Origin: Sarocladium kiliense
Lineage: Eukaryota > Ascomycota > Sordariomycetes > Hypocreales > Sarocladiaceae
DNA: 64,000 bases
Assembly: GCA_030734395.1 (NCBI GenBank)
Contig: JAUZTG010000041.1
Coordinates: forward strand, 62,001 to 126,000
Direction: 5' to 3'
Shown here piece by piece: positions 55,096 through 64,000 of the stretch (within the stretch, counting starts at the first letter, position 1; each line of letters starts with the position of its first letter). Under the pieces are notes generated by a model. The model made no database searches. It had not been told where the DNA came from and saw only the letters and a list, made by a program, of their open reading frames with translations. The translations under genes were made by a program, and so were the position numbers.

Positions 55096-55706
55096 GATGG
55101 AGTTCAATCTTGGCACCTGTTCAATTCAAGGTAGGGGTCCTAGCGGGGTTGGCGAGATAAACGGTGGAGAGGGGAATAGATGGCCGATTGCCAGGTCGAT
55201 ACGGGGCTTGGGAGAGGCAGAGGAGGCGAGGATTGGTTTCGGGTGAATAGCAGCGAAGTAATCGGGCGAGGGAGGTCGATACGGGCGACAATCATTCCCA
55301 CTGCGGGGGACGGATATCTAAGTACGAGGATGCGGAGATAAGCATGGATATTGGCACTGTTCACCACTAGTCAGTCATGATACTTGATGGACGCTGCGCT
55401 CTAATGGAATGGAACTACTGTGAACCCCTGACCCACGCGCACCATGATCCCCGTATCTTTGCTTTACCCACTCCATCGTCATCCAGCTCCGAAGTCGCTT
55501 CTTGCACGCCACGGCCAAGGGAAGGTCGAGTCGACTTTACAATACAATGGGCTTCAAGCTTCAGGTCCAAAGCGGTGGCATGTATATCCAAGTTCCAGAT
55601 TAGACAGGCTAATTCTTATCTATACTTAAGTTCGTGTCTCTCACTCTCACATCATCATGATGCCTGCCCCTACCTTAACTCAACTCGATCAAAGCATTCC
55701 CTCAAC
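55096..55706. other. Divergent promoter, zinc-cluster regulator / 5-oxoprolinase
   Basis: 611 bp between outward-facing start codons. Scattered CGG triplets occur, for instance around 55308 and 55331, but I found no clear symmetrical CGG palindrome. No gene seen. Confidence 0.5.
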
Positions 55707-58700
55707 ATGGGTGCTCCATTAGCAACGTCAACGATGAAGGACTCTATCGTGATTGCAATTGACCGAGGCGGCACCTTCACCGACGTCTGGGCTTCAGTCG
55801 AGGGGAAGCCAGACTATGTCTTCAAGCTTCTGTCTGTCGACCCAGACCATTACAGAGATGCGCCCACAGAAGGTATGCGCTCTCGTATAATTTGATTCAT
55901 CCCTTGAACCAACCCTGTGGTAGACCCTTAACTCATACCATCATCCAGGTGTTCGTCGGGTCCTGTCGCATTACCTTGGTCGAGAGATTCCCAAGTCTGA
56001 GCCTCTCCCCAAAGAACCGATCCGAGCGATTCGCATGGGAACCACAGTCGCTACGAATGCGCTTCTCGAACGAAAAGGCACAAAACATGCATTCTTGGTG
56101 ACAAGAGGCCACAGAGATGTTCTGGAGATTGGATCACAGCAGCGCCCAGATATTTTCGCCCTGGACATCCGCAAGGCCGGCGTCCTCTACGACGCGGTTG
56201 TTGAGATCGACGAGCGTGTGACACCCGAGTATTATGACGAGGCACCTCTTCGCGAAAAGGGCGTTCGTAAAGCGATTGAGGGCGATCTCGTCGAGGGTGT
56301 CGGCGGAGAGCTTATCCGTGTGCTGGAGAAGCTGAATGAGGATACTACAAGAGCATCGCTACAGCAGCTTCGAGACCAAGGGTACACCACTGTCGCAGTC
56401 TGTCTGGCGCACTCCTTCTTATACGCCAAGCACGAAGAGCGCATCCAAGAGATTGCCCAAGAGCTCGGCTTCGAGCACATTTCCTTGTCGTCGCAAGTCG
56501 GAGCCAGGATGGTCAAGATGGTCGCTCGAGGCGGCTCCGCATCAGCCGACGCCTATCTCACCCCCGAAACGCACAAGTACATCTCTGGTTTCGCGGCAGG
56601 CTTTGAGGGCAGCAATCTTGACGGGCTTCGCTGCGAGTTTATGCAGTCTGATGGCGGCCTTGTCAACTACAAAGGCTTCAGTGGCATGAAAGGTATCCTC
56701 AGTGGCCCTGCTGGTGGTCTCGTGGGTTATGCGCGGACCTCGTACGATGGGAAGACACCGGTAGTCGGGTTCGACATGGGAGGAACATCAAGTCAGTATA
56801 GCCATGATCGAAATGCTGCGTTGCGTGCGTAGACTAACCCTTTGAGTCCAGCCGATGTCAGTCGGTTCGGTGGTACATTTGATCACATCTTCGAGACTAC
56901 CACAGCCGGCGTTACCATTCAAAGCCCTCAACTGGATATCAACACAGTGGCCGCTGGAGGTGGCAGTATCCTGACTTTCAAGAATGGGCTTTTCCTTGCA
57001 GGGCCAGAGTCGGCTGGCGCGCACCCAGGGCCAGCCTCATACCGGAAAGGCGGTCCTCTGACGATAACCGACGCCAACTTACTCCTAGGTCGCCTTCTAC
57101 CAGAGTATTTCCCCAAGATCTTCGGCCCTTCAGAGGATCAGGCTCTTGATATCGAGGTTGTCCGCGAAAAGTTCTCTGTTATGGCTCAGGAGGTTCGCCA
57201 GCAGACGGGACGGGACATCACTCCCGAGGAGACCGCCATGGGCTTCATTGAGGTTGCCAATGAATCCATGTGCAGACCCATTCGTGCTCTGACCGAGGCT
57301 CGCGGGTTCGAGATCACCGCACATAACCTCGCTGTGTTCGGTGGCGCTGGTGGTCAGCATGCTTGCGAGATTGCTGAGAACCTAGGCATCTCCAGGGTAA
57401 TTATGCATAAATATTCCAGTTTGCTGTCCGCTTACGGTATGTACAAGCCCATCCTCTTTACAGCCCCGGAGGTATCATGTTAACGTGAGATTATAGGTAT
57501 GGCTCTCGCTGAGGTCGTACAGGAGGCCCAGGAACCTTGCAACGAGTTCTTGACCGCAGAGACGTTACCCAAACTAGCCGCTCGCCACGCAGAGCTGCGC
57601 AGCTCAACCACTGCCGAGCTTAGAAGCCAAGGCGTAGAAGAATCCGCAATCACGCACGAACTGTATCTCAACCTTCGATACCGCGGCAGTGATACCACGC
57701 TGATGATCCTGAAACCGGCGGACGGAGACTGGAAGCGAGAGTTCATCGCCGAGCACCTTCGAGAGTTTGCTTTCGTGCTCCCAGAAAGTAGAGAAGTCAT
57801 CGTTGACGATATCCGAGTCCGAGCCATTGGTGTAAGCTCAGAACACAGCCGAGATAATGAGGCGCTTGAGAAGGAACTGCGTGAAACGGAATTCCAGGAC
57901 ATCAACGAAGACAAGATTGCTACCGAGACAGTGAGTTCTTTGATCCAAGTGAACTTACGCTTAGTCGCTGACGCTTTGCAGCGCCCCATTTACTTCAAGC
58001 ATGGCGGTTCGCATCAAGCCAAGGTGTATTTGCTGAAGAACATTCCCCGGAACCATATAATTACCGGACCGTCCATCATCATCGATAACACCCAGACAAT
58101 CGTCATCGCACCGGGCAGCAAAGCCAAGCTCCTCTCCAACCACATCGTCATTGATGTCAAGGCTCAGGCTCCCGTCGTAGCGGATGCCGCCACAGTCGAT
58201 CCAATCCAACTCTCCTTGTTCGGCCATCGCTTCATGAGCATTGCTGAGCAGATGGGTCGGGCACTGCAGAAGACATGCGTCTCGCTGAATATCAAGGAGC
58301 GACTAGACTTTGCTTGCGCAATCTTCGGACCTACCGGTGATCTTGTCGCAAATGCACCACATGTTCCAGTCTTCCTGGGAAGTATGAGCTATGCGGTCAA
58401 GGGACAGATCGAACTCCTTGGCGACAAGATGCGTCCAGGAGACGTATATGTCACTAACCATCCAAGTAAGTGCATGAGAATCCTGTGCTGTCTGAATGAA
58501 TATTGACTTGGGGATGATAGCTCGAGGAGGAACACATCTGCCGGATCTAACTGTGATCACCCCCGTGTTCGACGAAGGCGGCAATACTATCCTCTTCTTC
58601 CTCGCTTCGCGTGGTCATCATACCGACATTGGCGGTTCTGAAGGTACCTCTATGCCTCCGACCTCAACTGAGCTTTGGCAAGAGGGTGTCGCCATCCACA

Positions 58701-59971
58701 GCTTCACCATGATCCGAGACGGCAAGTTCGATGAGGAGGGCTTGTACAAGATCTTCCAGGAGCCTGGTACAAGACCTGGATGCAACATGACGCAGAAGTT
58801 CAGCGACAATGTTACTGATCTCCAGTCCTTTGCCGCGGCTAACAACAAGGGGAGCAAGCTGCTGATGAAGCTTATCGAGCAGTACGGCCAGAAGGTAGTG
58901 CACTTCTATATGGACGCCGTCCAGGCCAACGCAGAGCTTGCTGTCAGGCAGTTCCTGAAAGAGACAAGAGCCAAACATGAAGGTGGCGTGCTCAGATCCG
59001 TCGGTATTATGGACAATAGTTCCCGTATCTACCTCGAAATTCGTATCAGGGAAGATGGCAGCGCTACCTTTGACTTCACCGGAACGACCCCTGAGTTGTA
59101 CGGCAACATGAATGCCCCCAAGGCATTGACCTTTTCAGGAATCATTTTCTGCATTCGCGCCATGATCGGAACCGACATCCCTCTGAACCAGGGCTGCCTC
59201 TCTCCAATTGATGTCATTCTACCGGAAGGATGCTTCCTTAACCCCTCCGACGAAGCTGCCGTCTGCGCCGGCAACACCAACACCTCTCAGCGCATCTGCG
59301 ACACCGTCTTGGAAGCCTTCCAAGTCGTGGCGGCCTCGAACGGCTGCATGAACTGCGTCGGGTTCTTTGGCGGCGAAGTCCTTGACGAGCAGGGCCGCAT
59401 CAAGGGTTTCGGTTTCTCCTTCGGCGAGACCGTCTGTGGCGGTGCAGGAGCCACATCGTACTCCCACGGCGCACACGCTGTTCATACGCACATGACCAAC
59501 ACGCGCATCACAGACGCAGAGCTTCTAGAGAAGCGTTACCCAGTGCTCATGAGGGAGTTCAGCATCCGCCGCGGTAGTGGTGGCAAGGGCGTGTTCAACG
59601 GCGGCGATGGCTGTCGAAGGGTATACGAGGCGCTAGCCCCGCTCAGCTTCAGCGTTATCACGGAGCGGAGGACGACCCGGCCATACGGCATGCACGGTGG
59701 AGAGGAGGGTTCATACGGACAAAACATCTGGAATCGGAAACAGCCGGATGGATCGTCGAGAGCTGTGAACCTCCAGCAGAAGAACATGGTGCGCATGAAG
59801 GCAGGCGACCAGCTTGTCATGATCACGCCGTCAGGTGGCGGTTTCGGAGTACCAGGCTCGAAGGCTACGAATGGGGTGAACGGCCACCATCATGATGGAC
59901 TTGAGAAGAAGTTCCAGCCCCGTGCAACTGGTAGCATAGCAGCGTGGGAGTCTACTCAGGCTGAGTTCTAA
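55707..59971 (+). CDS. oxp1: ATP-dependent 5-oxoprolinase (HyuA-HyuB fusion)
   Basis: Hydrolyses 5-oxo-L-proline (pyroglutamate) to L-glutamate with ATP; cytosolic. Six exons (55707-55872, 55949-56791, 56852-57436, 57497-57930, 57982-58465, 58521-59971) give 1320 residues, the usual length. HyuA half: IAIDRGGTFTDVWA (ATP-binding loop), RMGTTVATNALLERKG, LSGPAGGLVGYARTS, GFDMGGTSTDVSRF and AAGGGSILTF. HyuB half from about residue 770: SLFGHRFMSIAEQMGRALQK, LDFACAIFGPTGDLVANAPH, VFLGSM, RGGTHLPDLTV, GHHTDIGG and RRGSGGKGVFNGGDG. The order matches eukaryotic 5-oxoprolinase rather than separate bacterial hydantoinase subunits. Intron 57931-57981 is 51 nt and stop-free in frame. Substrate could differ (hydantoins) in this paralog-rich family. 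Divergent from the zinc-cluster regulator. Confidence 0.94.
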
Positions 59972-60401
59972 TAGAGGACCTGTGTGAATATGATAGAGAC
60001 TAGGTTTCAACTTCATGAATGCCAATACTTTGGGTAAACCGTGCCGTTGTTCTAGCATTCATGCCATGAGAACAGCATCCCACCGAAGACACGGTGATGC
60101 ACCGGAATTGCAGCTCTGTTCCCAGCTAGGAGAGCACGTTTTAGTCTTGCCTTACAATGAGCAAAGGTTCCATGAAGTACGCACCAGATTAGCAGTTGAC
60201 CAGATGACAGTACTGTTTTTGTGACAGATACTTGTCACAACACAAGAGAAATCAGTGGTAGGCTCTATGAAAGTTGTATTCATTGTGGTAACGACAGGCG
60301 TTGTTGTCAGCATAGCATCATCCCTTACACCAATCTGTGCTCTATCTATCCAAGTCTATTGTACCTATCAGATCCTGCTGATACTTCTCTGCATTGATCG
60401 T
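59972..60401. other. Convergent 3' intergenic region
   Basis: 430 bp between the end of the 5-oxoprolinase gene and the end of the Cys/Pro-repeat gene. No gene seen. Confidence 0.6.
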
Positions 60402-63400
60402 TTAACCTAGTCCACCAGTGAAGGTGTAAGTCAGACATCCCACCTCCGTCGAACCACCGACACCGCCGTTGTCGCCTAGAAGAGGGGAAATTGTCAGTCA
60501 TTGATTCAATATAGATAGAGATATAATTAGACGGAAAGACAAGGGAAGTTCACTCACAGTTCCTGAAATTCGCAAGCATGATATCCTTGCACGATGGCCC
60601 ATTGTCTCCCAGCGGCTTTGAGAAGCTGACGGGATCCTCAGCTGTGTTGCAACCGTACCCCCAGGAGACTGTGAAGTCGTAGTTTATATCATAGATGTCA
60701 CTCCTTCGCTTCGAGTAGGGCGGTTTGTTGGCGCTCGCGGACCCAATGCTGTCGGGACGACCGCTATCGACCTCGCAGAAGTTCTCGGCCTGGACAGTTA
60801 CGAAATCTGGCATGATGTCGGCGTGGCCTGGGAAGTCCGCCTCGTCGTGACACGTGCGGGGACCAAGTTCCAATGGGCGAACGGGTGGAGGTGGTGGTGG
60901 AGGAGGCGGCGGCGGCGGCGGCGGAGGAGGAGGAGGAGGCGGAGGTGGAGGAGCGTCCGGGGATGTACAAACACAGACGCCTTCCTCACAGGAATATATG
61001 CTGCCACCACCAGCGCATTCGGGACCCGAACACTCATCAGAGCTAGAGCAGGTCTTCGGCGGCGGTGGTGGTGCAGGCGTGTTACACACGCACACGCCTT
61101 CCTCACAGGAGCTTGTTCTTCCACCACCGGCGCAGTCGGGGCTTGAGCAATCGGCGGAAGTAGAGCAGGTCTTTGGTGGTGGGGTGCAGGCCTGTCGTTT
61201 TGTTGTCGCCGATGCCGGGCAAAGTTGGGCATTTCCAGAGTTCGTCTCATCGACATTGACGGTGCTGCGCTGGGCCAAAGGCTCCCACACCGCCTGGAGT
61301 CTGGGCAGTCTCCCGCTTTCGATTCCTTCAACATCCAGAGCCTCGCCGTCCTCGAACCAGACCCGCCATTGTGCCTGTGTCTGGGAGCAGTCGTCTCCCT
61401 TGCCGCCAGGCTGGTACTGGATGAGTGCTCGTCCACGCGCCGAGTTGAAGCCTTCGTCAAGCTGATCTCCTTCGACTACCGGAGCATATAGGACCGTGTC
61501 GACGTTAATAGGCGGCCTGTCCGGCTGGTTTCTGTCAAAGAAAATTGCCTGAAGCTGGGTGCGAAGGCGGTCATTGAAGGCTGGCCCAGCCTCGTCGGCT
61601 CGAGGTGACACTAGGTCGTGTGCATCTATGGCATATAAGTGTTAGTATAGTGGGATCATTGTTCGAGATGGATAAGTGGATGTAAGTAGAACGGACCCCA
61701 TGCTGCCGGTAAGTCGGCCGGATGCTGGTTGTTGTAGTTCGGATCATTCGCGTCGGTGACTCTCACATAAGGGGCGAACACAATAACGTGTGGATCGCTG
61801 TCATCATCGAACAAGTGGCCCTTCCAGTCATCGGCCTCGTTCGCCTGTGCATTTCGATGCTGAAAGAGGCCAGCGGGATATTGGGGGTCACCTCCTCTAC
61901 CCTCAGGGTCCGGACCACTCACGGCCGCCAGTGCATGTATGGCGAAAAAGTCTTGCTGCTGTTGGGCTGGCAACACTGCTTGGAAGTCTCCTTCTTGGTA
62001 TTCCCTGCTCAAGTCCAGCAATTGGGGCGGGAGGAACATTCTCGGCGGGGCATTTCCGTCCTGGCTCCCTTCCTGGCTTCCTGCGTCGCTTCCCACCAAG
62101 TCAGCCAGGTCAAAGGGCTCGAATGTTGGCCTTTCCCAGATATGAGCTGCCCAGACACCTTTTCGGGAGACCACAATCACGAGTGTGCAGCCGATGTGAC
62201 GAGGGACAGCGAGCGTAACGGGCAGGTCGAAAAAGCCAACCATTTTAGAAGTTGTCAGGCCAGTATTATCAACCACCAGTTCCTCGTTGACGACCCTACG
62301 AGATCCCTGTTCCGGTACATTGCTGTGGGCGATGAATGACTCCCCGGCCATAAAGTTGGCAGGGTCGGCATAGTGACGGGGTTCGGCCCACTTACACTCC
62401 TCAGGTTGACTGCTTCGTGGCTCTGCCCTCTTTGACAAGAGACCCGGGGCTGAACCGGGGCCGCCTGCGAGAAGGTCACGTTTGCATGTTAGACCGCATG
62501 TCCTGGGATGGCAGGCTGGGATGGTAGGCCTCGGCGTTACCGTTGTTGTAGTCGTGACTGTTGTTGTTGCCCCCACGATTGGCTCACATGCTGTTGATGT
62601 GCTGTAGACTAGCGTCGAGCATCCCTCATCTCTCTTCTGAGGTGCATCGGGAGAGGCAGTTTTGGTGACGGTGCAGAAGACGCTTGCATAGGTTGCCACA
62701 ATAGTTGTCGTGCAAGTCGTAGGCGGATCCTCAGGTGGCGGAGGTGGTGGTGGTGGAGGAGGGGGTGGAGGAGGCGGAGGCGGGGGCGGAGGAGGCGGTG
62801 GAGGAGGAGAAGGAGGAGGAGGAGGAGGAGGCGGAGGAGGAGGAGGCGGTGGAGGAGGCGGTGGAGGAGGAGGTGGTGGTGGAGGAGGGGGCGGCGGCGG
62901 CGGCGGCGGCGGCGGAGGAGGCGGTGGAGGAGGAGAAGGAGGAGGAGGAGGAGGAGGCGGAGGAGGAGGAGGAGGAGGAGGAGGAGGCGGTGGAGGAGGA
63001 GGCGGTGGAGGAGGCGGTGGAGGAGGAGGTGGTGGAGGAGGAGGTGGTGGTGGAGGAGGCGAAGGGTCCTTGCATATACACTGCTCTTCCTCGCAAGCTA
63101 CTGTTTTACCATCTCCAGTACAGTCTGGCAGAGAGCAGTCCTCAGGGACAGTGCAAACCACAGGAGGAGGTAGAGGAGGAGAGTCTTTGCATACACACTG
63201 ACCCTCCTCGCAGGCAATTGTCTTGCCATCTCCTGTACAGTCTGGGATATCACAATCCTCCGGGACGGAACAGGTCGCAGGCGGAGGTAGAGGAGACTGG
63301 TCCTTGCATACACACTGACCCTCCTCGCAGGCAACCGTCTTGCCGTCCCCGGTACAGTCTGGTAGAGAGCATTCCTCGGGCGCATTGCAAGTTGCGGGCG

Positions 63401-64000
63401 GAGGAACAGTAGGCTGATCCTTGCATATACATTGGCCCTCTTCGCAGGCAATTGTCTTGAGCTCTCCAGTGCACTCCGGAAGATTACAATCCTCAAGAAT
63501 AGTGCAAGTTGAAGGTGGAGGAGGGGGAAGGCCTTCAGTAGCATCTTTGCACAGACACTGGCCTTCCTCACAAGCAACGGATTTGCCATCCCCAGTGCAA
63601 TCCGGGAGAGAGCATTCTTCGGAAACCGTGCAAGCCGCAGGTGGAGGAGGAGATACATCCTCGCATATACAGTTCCCCTCCTCACAGGCAACCGTTTTGC
63701 CCTGTCCAGTGCAATCCGGAAGTGAACATTCTTCCGGGGCTGTACAGGTCAGAGGAGGAGGAAGAGTATCTTTGCATACGCAATTGCCTTCTTCACAAGC
63801 AACAGCTTGGCCTTCTCCGGTGCAGTCCGGCAGAGTGCATTCCTCAGCGGCGGAGCAAGCCGCAGGTGGAGGAGCGGGCTCCTTGCATATGCAAGTGCCT
63901 TCCTCACAAGCGACTACCTTGCCATCTCCAGTGCATTCAGGAAGGGAGCACTCTTCAGGTGTGTTACAGACTGCCAGAGGAGGAGGAGGAGCGCCATTAG
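60402..64000 (-). CDS. Giant Cys-rich/polyproline extracellular protein, N-terminus beyond window
   Basis: Probable secreted or wall-associated repeat protein; 5' end lies right of 64000. Exons: 61697 to beyond 64000 (open throughout), 60558-61625, 60402-60475. From the N-terminal side: eight six-cysteine modules separated by Pro-rich spacers (64000-63070); ~109 residues of almost pure proline (63060-62734); a Thr-rich stretch; a Cys-containing block (CHPRTCGLTCKR); a folded-looking domain (FMAGESFIAHSN, VGFFDLPVTLAVPRHIGCTL); two more cysteine modules (about 60960-61185) with a second polyproline tract; and a C-terminal domain containing TVSWGYGC, GPSCKDIMLANFRNC, NGGVGG and GCLTYTFTGG. That last domain resembles the tail found after some fungal GH18 catalytic domains (from memory). 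An N-terminal catalytic domain beyond the edge is therefore possible. Function unknown. Confidence 0.85.
60885..60953. repeat. Second GGN/CCN tract encoding about 23 prolines
   Basis: Plus strand GGN repeats (minus strand CCN) encode a proline run between the tenth cysteine module and the C-terminal domain. In frame and without interruption. Confidence 0.9.
62734..63060. repeat. GGN/CCN microsatellite encoding ~109-residue polyproline
   Basis: 327 bp of GGN on the plus strand, read as CCN (Pro) on the coding strand with only two internal Ser codons. It includes an internal duplication: the segment from 62786, containing GGAGAAGG, recurs from 62912, an offset of 126 nt (42 codons). Confidence 0.95.
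63070..64000 (-). repeat. Eight tandem six-cysteine modules (about 110-125 nt each)
   Basis: Each module has the pattern C-x5-C-x4-C-x8-C-x4-C-x-C with near-constant residues PE(E/D)C, LPDCTG, VACEEG and C(I/V)CKD, followed by 4-8 mostly Pro residues. Copies are diverged at nucleotide level but keep length and frame. Two more distant copies lie at about 60960-61185. The array continues to the window edge and probably beyond. Confidence 0.92.

Noticed and set aside
62735..63412. 225-codon Glu/Ala/Val-rich frame on the plus strand
   Set aside because: It is the GGN repeat read in another frame, antisense to the cysteine/polyproline gene; no start context or domain.

Overview
The window is nuclear DNA of a filamentous ascomycete (Pezizomycotina). 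Genes are split by short introns of roughly 40-125 nt with GTRNGT donors and CTNAC-type branch sites. Gene content is typically fungal: Zn2Cys6 regulators, a Pex14/17 peroxin, an Ies2 INO80 subunit, a fructosyl-amino-acid oxidase and a DAL5-type permease. The class cannot be fixed from sequence alone; Dothideomycetes is only a guess. I saw no tRNA, rRNA, transposon or CRISPR array. Exon junctions given here were checked by reading-frame continuity.

Layout. 0-6 kb (carbohydrate acquisition): a left-truncated GH18 chitinase, a secreted SMP-30/gluconolactonase-like protein and an MFS hexose transporter. 7.9-23 kb: trehalose-6-phosphate phosphatase Tps2, divergent from a Zn2Cys6 regulator; an N-terminally extended flavohemoglobin; a secreted GH29 alpha-L-fucosidase. 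22.9-45.9 kb (housekeeping and chromatin): Ies2, Pex14/17, a 1356-residue chromodomain protein, a Rab11/Ypt31 GTPase, the ribosome-assembly factor Brx1, an F-box protein, class II histone deacetylase Hda1, an RS/RD-rich protein and an F-box/LRR protein.

46.7-60.0 kb looks like a small catabolic gene cluster: fructosyl-amino-acid oxidase, aldo-keto reductase, DAL5-type permease, Zn2Cys6 regulator and, divergent from the regulator, an ATP-dependent 5-oxoprolinase. One route would connect them (inference): an Amadori compound is imported, the oxidase releases amino acid and a glucosone, the reductase removes the dicarbonyl, and pyroglutamate from glutamine/glutamate Amadori products is opened to glutamate.

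60.4-64.0 kb holds the 3' part of a very unusual gene that runs off the right edge. It encodes ten copies of a six-cysteine module, a near-pure polyproline tract of about 109 residues encoded by a GGN/CCN microsatellite, a second polyproline tract, and a C-terminal domain resembling the tail of some fungal GH18 proteins. This gene and the 46.7-60 kb cluster are the two most interesting parts of the window.
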